From the NCBI GenBank assembly GCA_910588685.1, contig CAJUPX010000018.1, positions 1-46,559 of the forward strand: a stretch of DNA of 46,559 nucleotides, in the 5' to 3' direction. The translations under genes and the position numbers were made by a program. The stretch is from an uncultured Christensenellaceae bacterium (GTDB lineage: Bacteria > Bacillota > Clostridia > Christensenellales > Borkfalkiaceae). A model generated the notes under the pieces. It worked only from the letters and a program-made list of their open reading frames with translations. It did no database searches and was not told where the DNA came from. Positions 23,719 to 32,539 of this stretch are shown here, in pieces. Within the stretch, counting starts at the first letter, position 1, and each line of letters opens with the position of its first letter.

Positions 23719-25242
23719 GTGAAAAAAGAATCTAAATTCAAAGCGGCAATGGCTAAAATCAAGCCGGATATGAACAATAAAAAAACAAATATTATAATTA
23801 CAGCCGCCTGTATGGCGCTCGCTCTTATAGTAACTATAATTTCCGCAATCCAGTTTACGTCTTTCAGACTTTATAAAACCGAATTTGTACTCCGCGAAGG
23901 CGTGGTTGACGAAGTTATAAAATTCCACGAATATTCCAAGTATCTTAAAGGCACACAGGCAGATTCCGAAATTTACGTAATTAACGGAACGGAAAACATA
24001 GTTGCTCTCGTCAAGGATGACAAAGCCCTGACCTATGCGGAAGAAATTCCCGCAACGGCAAAAACCTGTGTTCCCGCGGAAAACGGCACGCGCGTTGACG
24101 TTGCAAAAGCGGGAGTAAAGGGTGAAGTTGCCGAGTTGGAGCTTGTTTCCCAGGCGGTTGCCGGCGTTGTTTCCGGCGAATACGACGTTGCGCTTATGCG
24201 CCACGAGGACGCAAAAGCCGCAGTTAAGGCTAACGGTGCGTTACAGATAGCAAAAGCGACGGTGGAGGAAGTCCCCAGCCTTCTGGTTATCGGCGGAACG
24301 CACCCCAACGAGCCTTCGGGTCAGCTTGCGGCAACGCTTTTCCTTGAAAATGCAAACGTGGAAAGGGGAATACTCTACGTAATCACCGAGCTCAACAAGA
24401 GCGCTTATTCCCATTCCCAGCCCCAGGAGGCAACTTCCTGGTACTACTCGTTTGAAGTTGGCGGCACCGAACGTAAATTCAAGTACGGCTCGCGCGCTAC
24501 AAACACGGTTGACCAGTGGCCCACGCCCGACGTATATACCCATTCGTCCGGACAGCAGCTCTCTTCGAGCGAAGTAAGAAACATAAACCGCGCTTATCCA
24601 GGCTCCGAAACGGGCACTTTTACCGAAAAAATCGCCTGGGTCGTAACAAATTTTGTTTTGCAAAACAACGTTACTATGGTTATCGACCTGCACGAGGCTT
24701 CGCCCGAGTATTCGGTTATAAACGCTATGGTTTACCACCAGGATTCAGGTGATTTGGCGGCAACTGCGATAAACAACTTTTTCCCCACGATTTACGACGA
24801 TTTGAAGAGCGAAACTTCCGCTCTCGGTCTGCACGGCTTAACCCACAGGGAGCTCGGCGACTTTACGGCGGCTTATGTATTCCTGTTTGAAACGTCCAAC
24901 GCATCGCAAGGTAAAATCCGCGGTAAATTTACCGAAGACCTCATACTTTATGAAAATTATACTGATAAATTCTATGAAGCTGCAGCGGAGAAGGGCGGGC
25001 TGTTATATGCTCCTCCCGTAGCAATACGCGAGCGCGTGGCGCGTCATACCGAATCGATTATGTCGATAGTTGACGCTTACAACGTAGTTAAACAGTCGCG
25101 TTCGTCCTTTGAATACACAAAGATGGACAATCCCCCCGAAACGGGGAAAATGCTTGGTGAACTCGTAATTAATAATATTCCTACTTACGCTGAGCTTGCG
25201 GCAAACGGAGTGCAGGGCTATCTTCTGCCTTCGGAAAGATAA
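23719..25242 (+). CDS. Membrane-anchored AstE/AspA-type zinc hydrolase
   Basis: A 507-residue protein with a GTG start behind TAGGAGG. A transmembrane anchor lies at residues about 24-46, so the rest is probably outside the cell. After a 140-residue unrecognised domain comes a succinylglutamate-desuccinylase/aspartoacylase-like (M14-related) zinc domain: His195 and Glu198 in GGTHPNEPSG, NRAYPG near 290, His325 in VIDLHEAS, and a candidate catalytic Glu in FLFETSNAS. Related enzymes cut amide bonds next to acidic residues, and some M14-like enzymes cut gamma-glutamyl links. Here it may trim gamma-glutamyl chains, an inference from neighbours. An uncharged Zn-binding failure is not apparent; all three metal ligands are present. 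Confidence 0.8.
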   Translation: MKKESKFKAAMAKIKPDMNNKKTNIIITAACMALALIVTIISAIQFTSFRLYKTEFVLREGVVDEVIKFHEYSKYLKGTQADSEIYVINGTENIVALVKDDKALTYAEEIPATAKTCVPAENGTRVDVAKAGVKGEVAELELVSQAVAGVVSGEYDVALMRHEDAKAAVKANGALQIAKATVEEVPSLLVIGGTHPNEPSGQLAATLFLENANVERGILYVITELNKSAYSHSQPQEATSWYYSFEVGGTERKFKYGSRATNTVDQWPTPDVYTHSSGQQLSSSEVRNINRAYPGSETGTFTEKIAWVVTNFVLQNNVTMVIDLHEASPEYSVINAMVYHQDSGDLAATAINNFFPTIYDDLKSETSALGLHGLTHRELGDFTAAYVFLFETSNASQGKIRGKFTEDLILYENYTDKFYEAAAEKGGLLYAPPVAIRERVARHTESIMSIVDAYNVVKQSRSSFEYTKMDNPPETGKMLGELVINNIPTYAELAANGVQGYLLPSER

Positions 25243-25309
25243 ATGCTTCAACCGCCGGATATAGGCGTTGAATAATAACAATAAAAAAATTTTTTGGAGG
25301 ATTTTTTAA

Positions 25310-25960
25310 ATGAAAAAATTTTTAACAGCAATTTTGTCGGTTCTTTTAATCGCAACGGTGGCTATGTTCGCTTCTGCCTGCAAAGCTCCCGAAGAGGACA
25401 AAAAACCCGACGGCGACAACAACCCCCCTGCCGTAACGCAAGACGTTACTATTTCGGACGAATCGCTTAAAGTCAATCTCGACGGGCATCAGCTTTACGT
25501 TACGTCTATAGGACAGGCAGCGGATTACGACACTATGCGCAACCTTCTTACGACTTCTATGAAATTAACCGAAGGAACGGATTTTACAGCGAACGCAACG
25601 CTTAAAGCGGCTGACGTTGCAGACGGCGACACGGTAATCATTGTGGCGGGCGCATCGGACAAAGGTATGGGCGCGGCAGGTATAAATGCTGCAAGCGAAA
25701 TTGCACGTGCAAATGAATTTGCCGCAAAAAACGACACTATCAACGTAATCGTCGTACAGCTCGGCGGTTCTGTACGCAGAGGCTCTACTTCCGACGCGAT
25801 TTTCGCAGCGGTATGCCCTGCGGCTAAGGTAAACCTTATTATCACTTCGGCTGACTCGGACGGTAAGTTCTCCAACGAGTGGAGCAAAGATAAGCCGCTC
25901 TATTTCTATTCGAGAGGCTCCAAAATGGTTGATTCGTTCAAATTCATTTTGGGCAAATAA
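25310..25960 (+). CDS. DUF6305-like lipoprotein 1
   Basis: A 216-residue predicted lipoprotein (lipobox ASAC, Cys24, then a Lys/Glu/Asp-rich linker). The globular part has LYVTSIGQAADY, a VIIVAGAS strand and VVQLGGSVRRGSTSDAIF. A second protein in the window (33054-33689) shares the same landmarks (VYVTSVGQS and HVGGAARRGETSD), so both belong to one family; I believe it is DUF6305, whose function is unknown. The alternating strand-helix pattern suggests a Rossmann-like or binding-protein fold. Placed between two zinc hydrolases and after the permease, it could be a surface receptor for the imported substrate. GGAGG precedes the ATG. Confidence 0.75.
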   Translation: MKKFLTAILSVLLIATVAMFASACKAPEEDKKPDGDNNPPAVTQDVTISDESLKVNLDGHQLYVTSIGQAADYDTMRNLLTTSMKLTEGTDFTANATLKAADVADGDTVIIVAGASDKGMGAAGINAASEIARANEFAAKNDTINVIVVQLGGSVRRGSTSDAIFAAVCPAAKVNLIITSADSDGKFSNEWSKDKPLYFYSRGSKMVDSFKFILGK

Positions 25961-25975
25961 TAAAGGATAAACGGT

Positions 25976-26959
25976 ATGAAAAAATCAGGTATAACAGCAC
26001 TGTGCTTGGTTTTGATATCGTGCTTTACGGTTACGGCGGCTGCCTGCGGTGAAAACGGCGGGCAGCCAGACGCCGATTCGCACGTATGCGCGGACATATG
26101 CGCAACCTGCGGAGGTTGTTTGACGGACTGCACCGAACCCGAGTGTGCCGCAAAATGCGACTGCGAGCCTGTTTCCGTTGAGCATACGCAGACTATGCTG
26201 CTTAAAGGCACGATATGGGAAACCGCCGTGCACAAATACGTTACGGACAAAGCAGGTCCCAAAATTGCGATAGTCGGCGGAATACACGGCGACGAAACCG
26301 CGGGGTGGACGGCAGGTCTGGAACTCGTTGACAAACTTAACGGGAACACAAAAGGCATTTGCGGACAAATTCTGCTCATTCCCCAGGCAAACATTATCGC
26401 CGACAACAGAACGGAGAGATACGCGGGCAGTAAAAATTCCAAAAACGGCATAGGCACCGTAAACGGAGTTACATACAGCGATTTAAACCGCTCGTTTCCC
26501 GATGGCAGAGCGTCTAACGCGCAGCAGGCTACCGTAACTATTTCGGAAGCCGTGCGGCTCGAAGTAGAAGCGTTTAATCCCGATTACGTAATCGACCTGC
26601 ACGAATCGCAGCACAGCTATACAAACCAGTCGGTTACCACTAATCTGGGCGACACTTTAATTTACAAAAACCGCGCTATGTTTATGGACGACCTTATTTA
26701 CTACTATAACAAGGCGTACAGACAGTCCGGCGAAACAGAGTTTACAAGCAATCCCGCTTGTAAACAGGGCAGTTTTAATTTGTATTTTACAAATCTCTAT
26801 CCCGAAAAAGCGGTGTTTACAATTGAAACAAACCGCGGCTATGTAGCGGGACAGGGCGATACGGTGCAGCTTGCAAAACGCGTGCGCCAGCAGACGAATA
26901 TATTAGAAGCGCTTTTTGACCTTGTATGGGAGAGAAAGGACGTTTCGGATATATTATAA
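25976..26959 (+). CDS. AstE/AspA-type zinc hydrolase lipoprotein with Cys-rich spacer
   Basis: A 327-residue predicted lipoprotein (Cys24). Residues 38-63 hold eight cysteines in a compact spacer beginning CADICATCGGC. The catalytic domain is M14-like: His104 and Glu107 in GGIHGDETAG, DLNRSFPDG near 169-177, His209 in VIDLHES, and the likely catalytic Glu284 in FTIETNRG. It is related to the membrane-anchored hydrolase at 23719 but is more canonical, with intact DLNRxFPG. It may act as a carboxypeptidase or deacylase on glutamyl substrates at the cell surface. It begins 15 bases after the DUF6305-like gene. Confidence 0.85.
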   Translation: MKKSGITALCLVLISCFTVTAAACGENGGQPDADSHVCADICATCGGCLTDCTEPECAAKCDCEPVSVEHTQTMLLKGTIWETAVHKYVTDKAGPKIAIVGGIHGDETAGWTAGLELVDKLNGNTKGICGQILLIPQANIIADNRTERYAGSKNSKNGIGTVNGVTYSDLNRSFPDGRASNAQQATVTISEAVRLEVEAFNPDYVIDLHESQHSYTNQSVTTNLGDTLIYKNRAMFMDDLIYYYNKAYRQSGETEFTSNPACKQGSFNLYFTNLYPEKAVFTIETNRGYVAGQGDTVQLAKRVRQQTNILEALFDLVWERKDVSDIL

Positions 26960-27041
26960 ATTTTTACTTACAATAACTATTAAATTCAGAACCTGACAGA
27001 TGCAAAGTCTGTAAAAAATAAAAATCAAGGGAGGAAAACAA

Positions 27042-30000
27042 ATGACAAAACGGCTTAAAAGATTTGTTGCGGTTGTCGGACTTGCCGTTGTTTCGTGCAC
27101 TGCGGTTGTAATTGCCGCGTGCGATTCGTGCAACGGTGAAAAAGATCCGCCCAAACAGTCCACAAGCATCTCGGAAGTGACCAAAAACGGCACTAAGGGC
27201 ACTCAGTATACGGTTGAGGGCGTTGTTTACGGAAAAGTTTCCAACGGCGTATTTATCTCTGACGAAAGCGGCGCAATTTTTGTTCAGAGCACTTCGGACA
27301 CGGCGGTAGGCGATAAGCTTTCCGTTAAAGGAACTCTTGCGGTAGCAAAAAACAACGCGGTGAGCCTCGAACAAACAGAGGTATCAAAAACCGCGTCCAA
27401 CCAGACCGCGTTAAAGCCCACAGACAGTTCTCTTAAAGATATTGCGGGACTCGTTGCGGGCAAAAGCTCTTACTATAAATACTTAACTGTAAGCGGCAAT
27501 CTTGCGGAAAACGACGGCGTATACAACCTTACCGAAGGCGCGTACAGCCTTGTGTTCGACGGACGTTCGGATACGGATAAACTCGCCGAATATACCGGCA
27601 AGAAAGTTGACGTCAGCGTTATCACCTGCGGATATTCCACAACGTGGGAAGCGGTGTATGTTGACGGCGACAGCGGAATTAAAGAACATCAGACCGATTT
27701 AGACAGCGTAAAGGAAGAAATATTCACAAACGTAGGCGCAGCTCTGCCCGGTAACGCTTATTTCTCGGTTAATTTACCCGTTAAATACGAGTCCGAACCC
27801 GGAGTTAAATTCGAGTGGACGGTAAAAACAGGCGCTGACGTTATTTCCGTTGACGGAGATAAAGCCGTAATTAAGGAACCTACGGCAGATACCGCGGTTA
27901 CGCTTACCCTTAAAATTTCAAACGGAACAGCGGAAGCGACCAGAGATTATAACATTACGGTAAAAGCTGCCGATACAGTGTCCATTGAAGACCTTCCCTC
28001 GGCTTCGTTCGGCGTGGTTGTAAAAACGCAGGGCAAGGTTGTGGCAAAGGGTATGTCGCAGGTTATGGACAGAATTTCCGTGCTCATTGAGGACGAATCC
28101 GGCAATCTTGTTGCAGTTGACACTACCCGCAAAGATATTGACGGCTATAAACTTGGCGATACAGTAAAAGCTGCGGGACTTTACAGTGCTCCGGTTGCGG
28201 CTACGAACGATACGTTTGCCGTTGCCGCTCATCTTTCGGCTATGGAAACCGTGCTCGTATCCGACGGTGCGGATTACAATCCGGACTATTCAACTAAAAA
28301 TTACGAAACTCTCGCAACGGCGGAGGACTATGAGCGTTTTGTTAAAACACCCGAGCTCAATTCCAACAAACTCTATAAAATAGTAAACCCCTGGCTTATT
28401 TACAGTGGCAATACGACTTACAACTTTATAAGATTCGGCGCAACGGATAATAGCGCGGCTTCGGGTATTCCGGTAACCTCCGGCGCGTCCGAAACCGTAA
28501 ACTGGTATTACTGCTTTGCCCGCAACGCTCTCGAATACAGTGCGGAGGGTCTTGAAGAAACGCTCGGCGTTCCTTTCCTCAACCAGGGCGCAAAATATTA
28601 CGAGGGATATACAATTTACGCATATGCAATGTATATGGGCGGCTCCACCTGGCAGTTTATTTTACCCGGTGAAGACGCGTTCATAGTTGATAAAACCGTA
28701 CTCGTTCCCAAACTTATCGACAAAGCGTTCGGCTCGACCACCGTTATAGCAAAGGAAGACGGCGCTCTCAGCTTACTTCGTTCTGCTCCCGAATGCGGAG
28801 ATATTACCTGGACTTCGTCGGTTGACGGAATAGTAAATCTTGAAACAGGCGAATACAAAGCTGTTACGCAAAACGTAAGATTAACTCTTACCGCACATTA
28901 TTTTGTAGACGGAACCGAGCACACGCATAACATCGAAGTGCTTATGCTCGCGGGCGACCCCGAATATATGACCGTTTCCGAAGCTCTCGCTCTCGATAAC
29001 GGCAAAATCGATTTTGTCAAGGGCGTAATAGTAGGCTTCGGTCCTAACACGGGCGCAGGTATTCCCGGCGGCGCGCAGAAAGGCGTTTACGTCTCCGACG
29101 GCAAACAGCTTCTCTTTATCCCCGACGGACAGTTTGCACGCTCCGAAGACGAAGCTAACTTCGATAAAGTTTACTATCTTGCGGACGGACATAAAATAAA
29201 GGTAGGCGACGAGCTCTATTTCGAGTGCGTTGAAAAGATAGGAACAACAATAACTCTTGCCGGCAGCGTAACGCTCAACGCCGAAAATGCGGACGTTACC
29301 TGGGCGCCCGAATTTGATACCACGGTTTTAAATTCGTTTGCAGATATGCAGACCTTCTTTGAGAACACTAACAACACCGGAACGGTCGTTAAATTCGTGG
29401 CTACGGCGGATAATCCTCTGTACCTCGGAGGCAGCTCTTCAACTTACGATTCGCTCAACCTTAAAGTGTATTTCGGCGACGTGCCCGGCGGAGTAAGTGC
29501 AAATAACGTTAAAATAGGCGGCAAGACCATTGCTGTAAAGGCTCGTTCTTCCGAGCATACTTTGGGCCTTAAATGGTGGAAAGAGCTTAATCCTGATATG
29601 CCCGAAGCGTTTGTCGCTACGGATACTCAATACGGATTTGTAGGCGAAGTATATGCTGTATGGGTAAGCTCTACAAACACTTACAGTCAGCTCGCGCTGT
29701 TATCCGAAGGCTTTACTCTCAGAGCTTTAACTGCTGCGGAGCTCGCGGAAAGCGAAATTAAGTCGTTAATTCCCGCAAGCGTAAGCGCCGGCGAGGGGGG
29801 GGTACTCAATCTTGCTTCGAGTACGGCTCACGCGGAGAATATAACCTGGACGTCTTCTGTAGAAGGAGTTATAGATTTAACCACGGGCGAATATCAGCCT
29901 GTAACGGGCAGCGATATAACCTTAACGCTTACGGCGCATTACACTGTCGGCGGTGCCGAATACACCTGTGATATCGAGCTTGTAATGCTTGCAACCGCGG

Positions 30001-30803
30001 CTGAATACAAAACCGTAACAGAGGCTTTGGCTCTTGAAAACGGCGAGATAGACTATCTTAAAGGCGTTGTTGTAGGGTTCGGACCCCAGACGGCGGCGGG
30101 AATTTCTTCCGGCGTTCAGAAAGGCGTTTATATTTCCGACGGTACAAATCTTATGTTTATAGCAGACGGTGAATTTACGCGTTCGGACGGTGAAACCGAT
30201 TTTGACAAGGTTTACGTGCTTGCAGACGGACATAAAATTAAAATCGGCGACGAGCTGTATTTTGACAATGCCCAAAAGAACGGAGCTTCGCTTACGCTCG
30301 GCTCGGCTGTAACGCTTAATTCTGAGAATGCGGAATTAACCTGGGATCTTGCCGAAGTAACAGAAATTGCGTCCTTTGCGGATATGAAAACGCTGTTCAC
30401 TGAAAGCGGTAACATCGGCAAAGTAATTAAGTTTGTTGGTACGCAAGACAACCCGCTTTATATCAGCGGAACCTCATCGGCTTACGATTCTTTAAACATT
30501 AAATTCTATTTCGGCGACGTTGAGGGCGGTGTAAACGCAAGTAATATTAAAATCGACGGTAAAACGGTTGTTGCAAAGGCTCGTTCTTCAGAACATTCGT
30601 TAGGACTTCTTTGGTGGCAAGAACTTAATCCCGATATGCCGAAAGAAAAATTTTCCGGCGATACGACTGACTACGGATTTGTCGGAGAGCTTTATGCGGT
30701 ATGGACTTATGACACGGGTACCAGCTTTAAACAGCTTACGCTTCTTTCCGAGGGCTTTACTTTAAAGGCTCTTACAACCGAAGTGGAAACACCTGTTGAT
30801 TAA
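27042..30803 (+). CDS. 1253-residue repeat lipoprotein with OB-like and Ig-like domains
   Basis: A very large predicted surface lipoprotein (lipobox IAAC, Cys27). Residues about 40-235 look like two OB-fold-type beta domains (EGVVYGKVSNGVFISDESG and a degenerate second copy). Residues about 235-310 resemble a bacterial Ig-like domain, then comes a unique region to about 555. The C-terminal part is two tandem units of about 340 residues (from about 557 and 907), each with TWTSS near the start, a GVYVSDG or GVYISDG OB-like segment, SSEHxLGLxWW and LSEGFTL at the end. No catalytic motif is seen; binding or display on the surface is likely. It closes the first long gene train. AAGGGAGGAAAACAA precedes the ATG. 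Confidence 0.8.
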   Translation: MTKRLKRFVAVVGLAVVSCTAVVIAACDSCNGEKDPPKQSTSISEVTKNGTKGTQYTVEGVVYGKVSNGVFISDESGAIFVQSTSDTAVGDKLSVKGTLAVAKNNAVSLEQTEVSKTASNQTALKPTDSSLKDIAGLVAGKSSYYKYLTVSGNLAENDGVYNLTEGAYSLVFDGRSDTDKLAEYTGKKVDVSVITCGYSTTWEAVYVDGDSGIKEHQTDLDSVKEEIFTNVGAALPGNAYFSVNLPVKYESEPGVKFEWTVKTGADVISVDGDKAVIKEPTADTAVTLTLKISNGTAEATRDYNITVKAADTVSIEDLPSASFGVVVKTQGKVVAKGMSQVMDRISVLIEDESGNLVAVDTTRKDIDGYKLGDTVKAAGLYSAPVAATNDTFAVAAHLSAMETVLVSDGADYNPDYSTKNYETLATAEDYERFVKTPELNSNKLYKIVNPWLIYSGNTTYNFIRFGATDNSAASGIPVTSGASETVNWYYCFARNALEYSAEGLEETLGVPFLNQGAKYYEGYTIYAYAMYMGGSTWQFILPGEDAFIVDKTVLVPKLIDKAFGSTTVIAKEDGALSLLRSAPECGDITWTSSVDGIVNLETGEYKAVTQNVRLTLTAHYFVDGTEHTHNIEVLMLAGDPEYMTVSEALALDNGKIDFVKGVIVGFGPNTGAGIPGGAQKGVYVSDGKQLLFIPDGQFARSEDEANFDKVYYLADGHKIKVGDELYFECVEKIGTTITLAGSVTLNAENADVTWAPEFDTTVLNSFADMQTFFENTNNTGTVVKFVATADNPLYLGGSSSTYDSLNLKVYFGDVPGGVSANNVKIGGKTIAVKARSSEHTLGLKWWKELNPDMPEAFVATDTQYGFVGEVYAVWVSSTNTYSQLALLSEGFTLRALTAAELAESEIKSLIPASVSAGEGGVLNLASSTAHAENITWTSSVEGVIDLTTGEYQPVTGSDITLTLTAHYTVGGAEYTCDIELVMLATAAEYKTVTEALALENGEIDYLKGVVVGFGPQTAAGISSGVQKGVYISDGTNLMFIADGEFTRSDGETDFDKVYVLADGHKIKIGDELYFDNAQKNGASLTLGSAVTLNSENAELTWDLAEVTEIASFADMKTLFTESGNIGKVIKFVGTQDNPLYISGTSSAYDSLNIKFYFGDVEGGVNASNIKIDGKTVVAKARSSEHSLGLLWWQELNPDMPKEKFSGDTTDYGFVGELYAVWTYDTGTSFKQLTLLSEGFTLKALTTEVETPVD
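28711..30780 (+). repeat. Tandem protein repeat, two units of about 1 kb within the giant lipoprotein gene
   Basis: Unit 1 (about 28711-29730) and unit 2 (about 29761-30780) encode clearly homologous proteins of about 340 residues at a 1.04-1.05 kb offset. Shared landmarks in order are TWTSSV, LTLTAHY, ALALxNGxIDxxKG, VGFGPxT, YLADGHKIK or VLADGHKIK, SSEHxLGL and ELNPDMP. Divergence is substantial, so the duplication is not recent. Confidence 0.85.
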
Positions 30804-30841
30804 TATGCATAAACAATAATACTGTAAAAATAATTGATACG

Positions 30842-30871
30842 CGGGCAGGTTCCTCACGGAACTTGCCTGCC
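30842..30871 (+). other. Hairpin between the giant lipoprotein gene and murI
   Basis: GGCAGGTTCC can pair with GGAACTTGCC around TCAC, with further GC pairs outside. No T-run follows (GTATGCATTTT), so it is a weak terminator or an RNA processing or stability element marking the boundary between two gene trains. Confidence 0.45.
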
Positions 30872-30896
30872 GTATGCATTTTAAAGGAGTAGTAAA

Positions 30897-31679
30897 ATGA
30901 GCGATAATTCGCTTATAGGAGTTTTTGATTCGGGCATAGGCGGACTTACCGTACTTGAACAGCTTGTTAAAATGTTCCCTCACGAAAGCTTTTTATATAT
31001 CGCCGACCAGGGACATTGCCCCTACGGAACCAAAACACCCGAAGAGATAGGCGACAGGGTGGAAAAAATCACGCTGTATTTATTATCGCGTAAGGTAAAA
31101 GCTATAGTAATAGCGTGCAATACCGCGTCTGTCAGAATAGCCCGCGCCAGAGCCGTAACGGATATACCCGTAATCAGCGTGATAGACCCTACCTGCGCAA
31201 AGGCGGTCGGCACTACAAAAAACCGTAAAATAGCAGTGCTCGCAACCGAGTCAACCATAAAAAGCGGAGTGTACCAGAATATGCTCATAAAAAGCGGCGT
31301 AACGCCTGTTCCGCTTGCCTGCAGCGAATTTGTGGATTATCTGGAAAACGGCGGAGCCGTTTCCGGCGAAAAGATAGTGCGCTATAAGCTCTCTCAGATA
31401 AAAGACTGCGGTATGGACACTTTGATCCACGGTTGCACGCATTTTTCTCTTCTGGAAGACGAGATGAAAAAGGTTTTGGGGGATATAAATTATATCGCCT
31501 GCGGACAGCCTACGGGAGAATATTTAAAACAGATACTTACACAAAAAAATCTCGTTACCGGTTTTACAGGTAACGGCACGGTTGAAATTTATACCACGGG
31601 CGACGCGTCCCGCGCGGAAAAAACTATCAGCTGGTTTAAACCCGCTCACAGTCCGCTTAAACGCATTGAAGTAGAATAG
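30897..31679 (+). CDS. murI: Glutamate racemase
   Basis: A 260-residue cofactor-independent racemase that interconverts L- and D-glutamate. The paired catalytic cysteines are Cys74 in IACNTAS and Cys180 in HGCTHF; Asp11 in FDSGIGG and His182 complete the usual set. Cells need MurI for peptidoglycan D-glutamate, but here the gene opens an operon with the fumarase-like hydratase and poly-gamma-glutamate genes. That suggests a second role: turning D-glutamate released from gamma-glutamyl polymer into the L-form used by glutamate mutase, or supplying D-glutamate to the polymer. AAAGGAGTAGTAAA precedes the ATG. Confidence 0.95.
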   Translation: MSDNSLIGVFDSGIGGLTVLEQLVKMFPHESFLYIADQGHCPYGTKTPEEIGDRVEKITLYLLSRKVKAIVIACNTASVRIARARAVTDIPVISVIDPTCAKAVGTTKNRKIAVLATESTIKSGVYQNMLIKSGVTPVPLACSEFVDYLENGGAVSGEKIVRYKLSQIKDCGMDTLIHGCTHFSLLEDEMKKVLGDINYIACGQPTGEYLKQILTQKNLVTGFTGNGTVEIYTTGDASRAEKTISWFKPAHSPLKRIEVE

Positions 31680-31688
31680 GAGAATTGT

Positions 31689-32528
31689 ATGCGTAAAATC
31701 GAACTTTCGCAAGTTACCCAAAAGGTAAAGGAAATGTTTATAGACGCCTGCCAGAATGTTCCCGACAGCGTTCTTTCCGCTTTAAAAAATGCGGCGGAAA
31801 AGGAGCAATCGCCGCTCTCGCGCGAGGTGTTGCAAAAAATTATTCAAAACGATTTGCTTGCACGCGAAAAATCGTTGCCTATGTGCCAGGATACCGGCGT
31901 TGCGGTAGTATTTTTAACTGTCGGATCGGAGGTGGTATTCGACGGCGATATTTACAAGGCGGTAAACGAGGGCGTGCGCCTTGCTTATACCGAGGGATAT
32001 TTGCGCAAATCGGTGGTCAGGCACCCGCTTGACAGGGTGAACACCGGGGATAATACTCCCGCAATAGTACATATTAAGATTGTGCCGGGGGATATTTTCC
32101 GTATAGATGTTGCGCCCAAGGGCGGCGGCAGCGAGAATATGAGCGTGGTTAAAATGCTCATTCCCGCGGACGGAGTAGAGGGTATTAAAAAGCTCGTTTT
32201 AGATACCGTTTTCAATGCCGGCGGCAAACCCTGCCCGCCCGTTATAGTCGGACTCGGCATAGGCGGAAACTTTGAAAAATGCGCGCTTATGGCTAAGGAG
32301 GCGCTTTTAAGGGATATAGACGACAGCTCTCCCGATCCGTTGGCTAAAAAGCTTGAAGACGAGCTGCTCGAAGATATAAACAAGCTCGGCGTAGGCGCTA
32401 TGGGCTTTGGCGGAACTCAAACCTGTCTTGCGGTTAAAGTAAACGTTTATCCCTGCCATATAGCAAGCTTGCCTGTGGCTATAAACATACAGTGTCACGC
32501 GGCAAGGCATAAGTCTTGTAATATTTAA
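31689..32528 (+). CDS. Class I fumarase-type hydratase alpha subunit, probable mesaconase
   Basis: A 279-residue [4Fe-4S] hydratase alpha subunit of the two-subunit fumarase/L-tartrate dehydratase type. Cluster cysteines are expected at Cys66 (PMCQDTG), Cys182 (GGKPCPPVIVG) and one near the C-terminus (NIQCHAARH). Other typical motifs are the VRHPLDRVNTGDNTP segment and APKGGGSENMS. In the methylaspartate pathway a homologous two-subunit enzyme hydrates mesaconate to citramalate, and no other candidate for that step is in the window. Fumarate is an alternative substrate. It begins 9 bases after murI with AGGAG before the ATG. Confidence 0.93.
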   Translation: MRKIELSQVTQKVKEMFIDACQNVPDSVLSALKNAAEKEQSPLSREVLQKIIQNDLLAREKSLPMCQDTGVAVVFLTVGSEVVFDGDIYKAVNEGVRLAYTEGYLRKSVVRHPLDRVNTGDNTPAIVHIKIVPGDIFRIDVAPKGGGSENMSVVKMLIPADGVEGIKKLVLDTVFNAGGKPCPPVIVGLGIGGNFEKCALMAKEALLRDIDDSSPDPLAKKLEDELLEDINKLGVGAMGFGGTQTCLAVKVNVYPCHIASLPVAINIQCHAARHKSCNI

Positions 32529-32539
32529 GGAGGTAATCT

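Noticed and set aside
25243..25309. Imperfect hairpin CAACCGCC/GGCGTTG between the zinc hydrolase and DUF6305-like gene
   Set aside because: Short, with a bulge and no T-run, so not a convincing terminator; at most an mRNA processing feature.
26960..27041. ACAGA/TCTGT hairpin before the giant lipoprotein gene
   Set aside because: Five base pairs and followed by A rather than T; not supported as a terminator.
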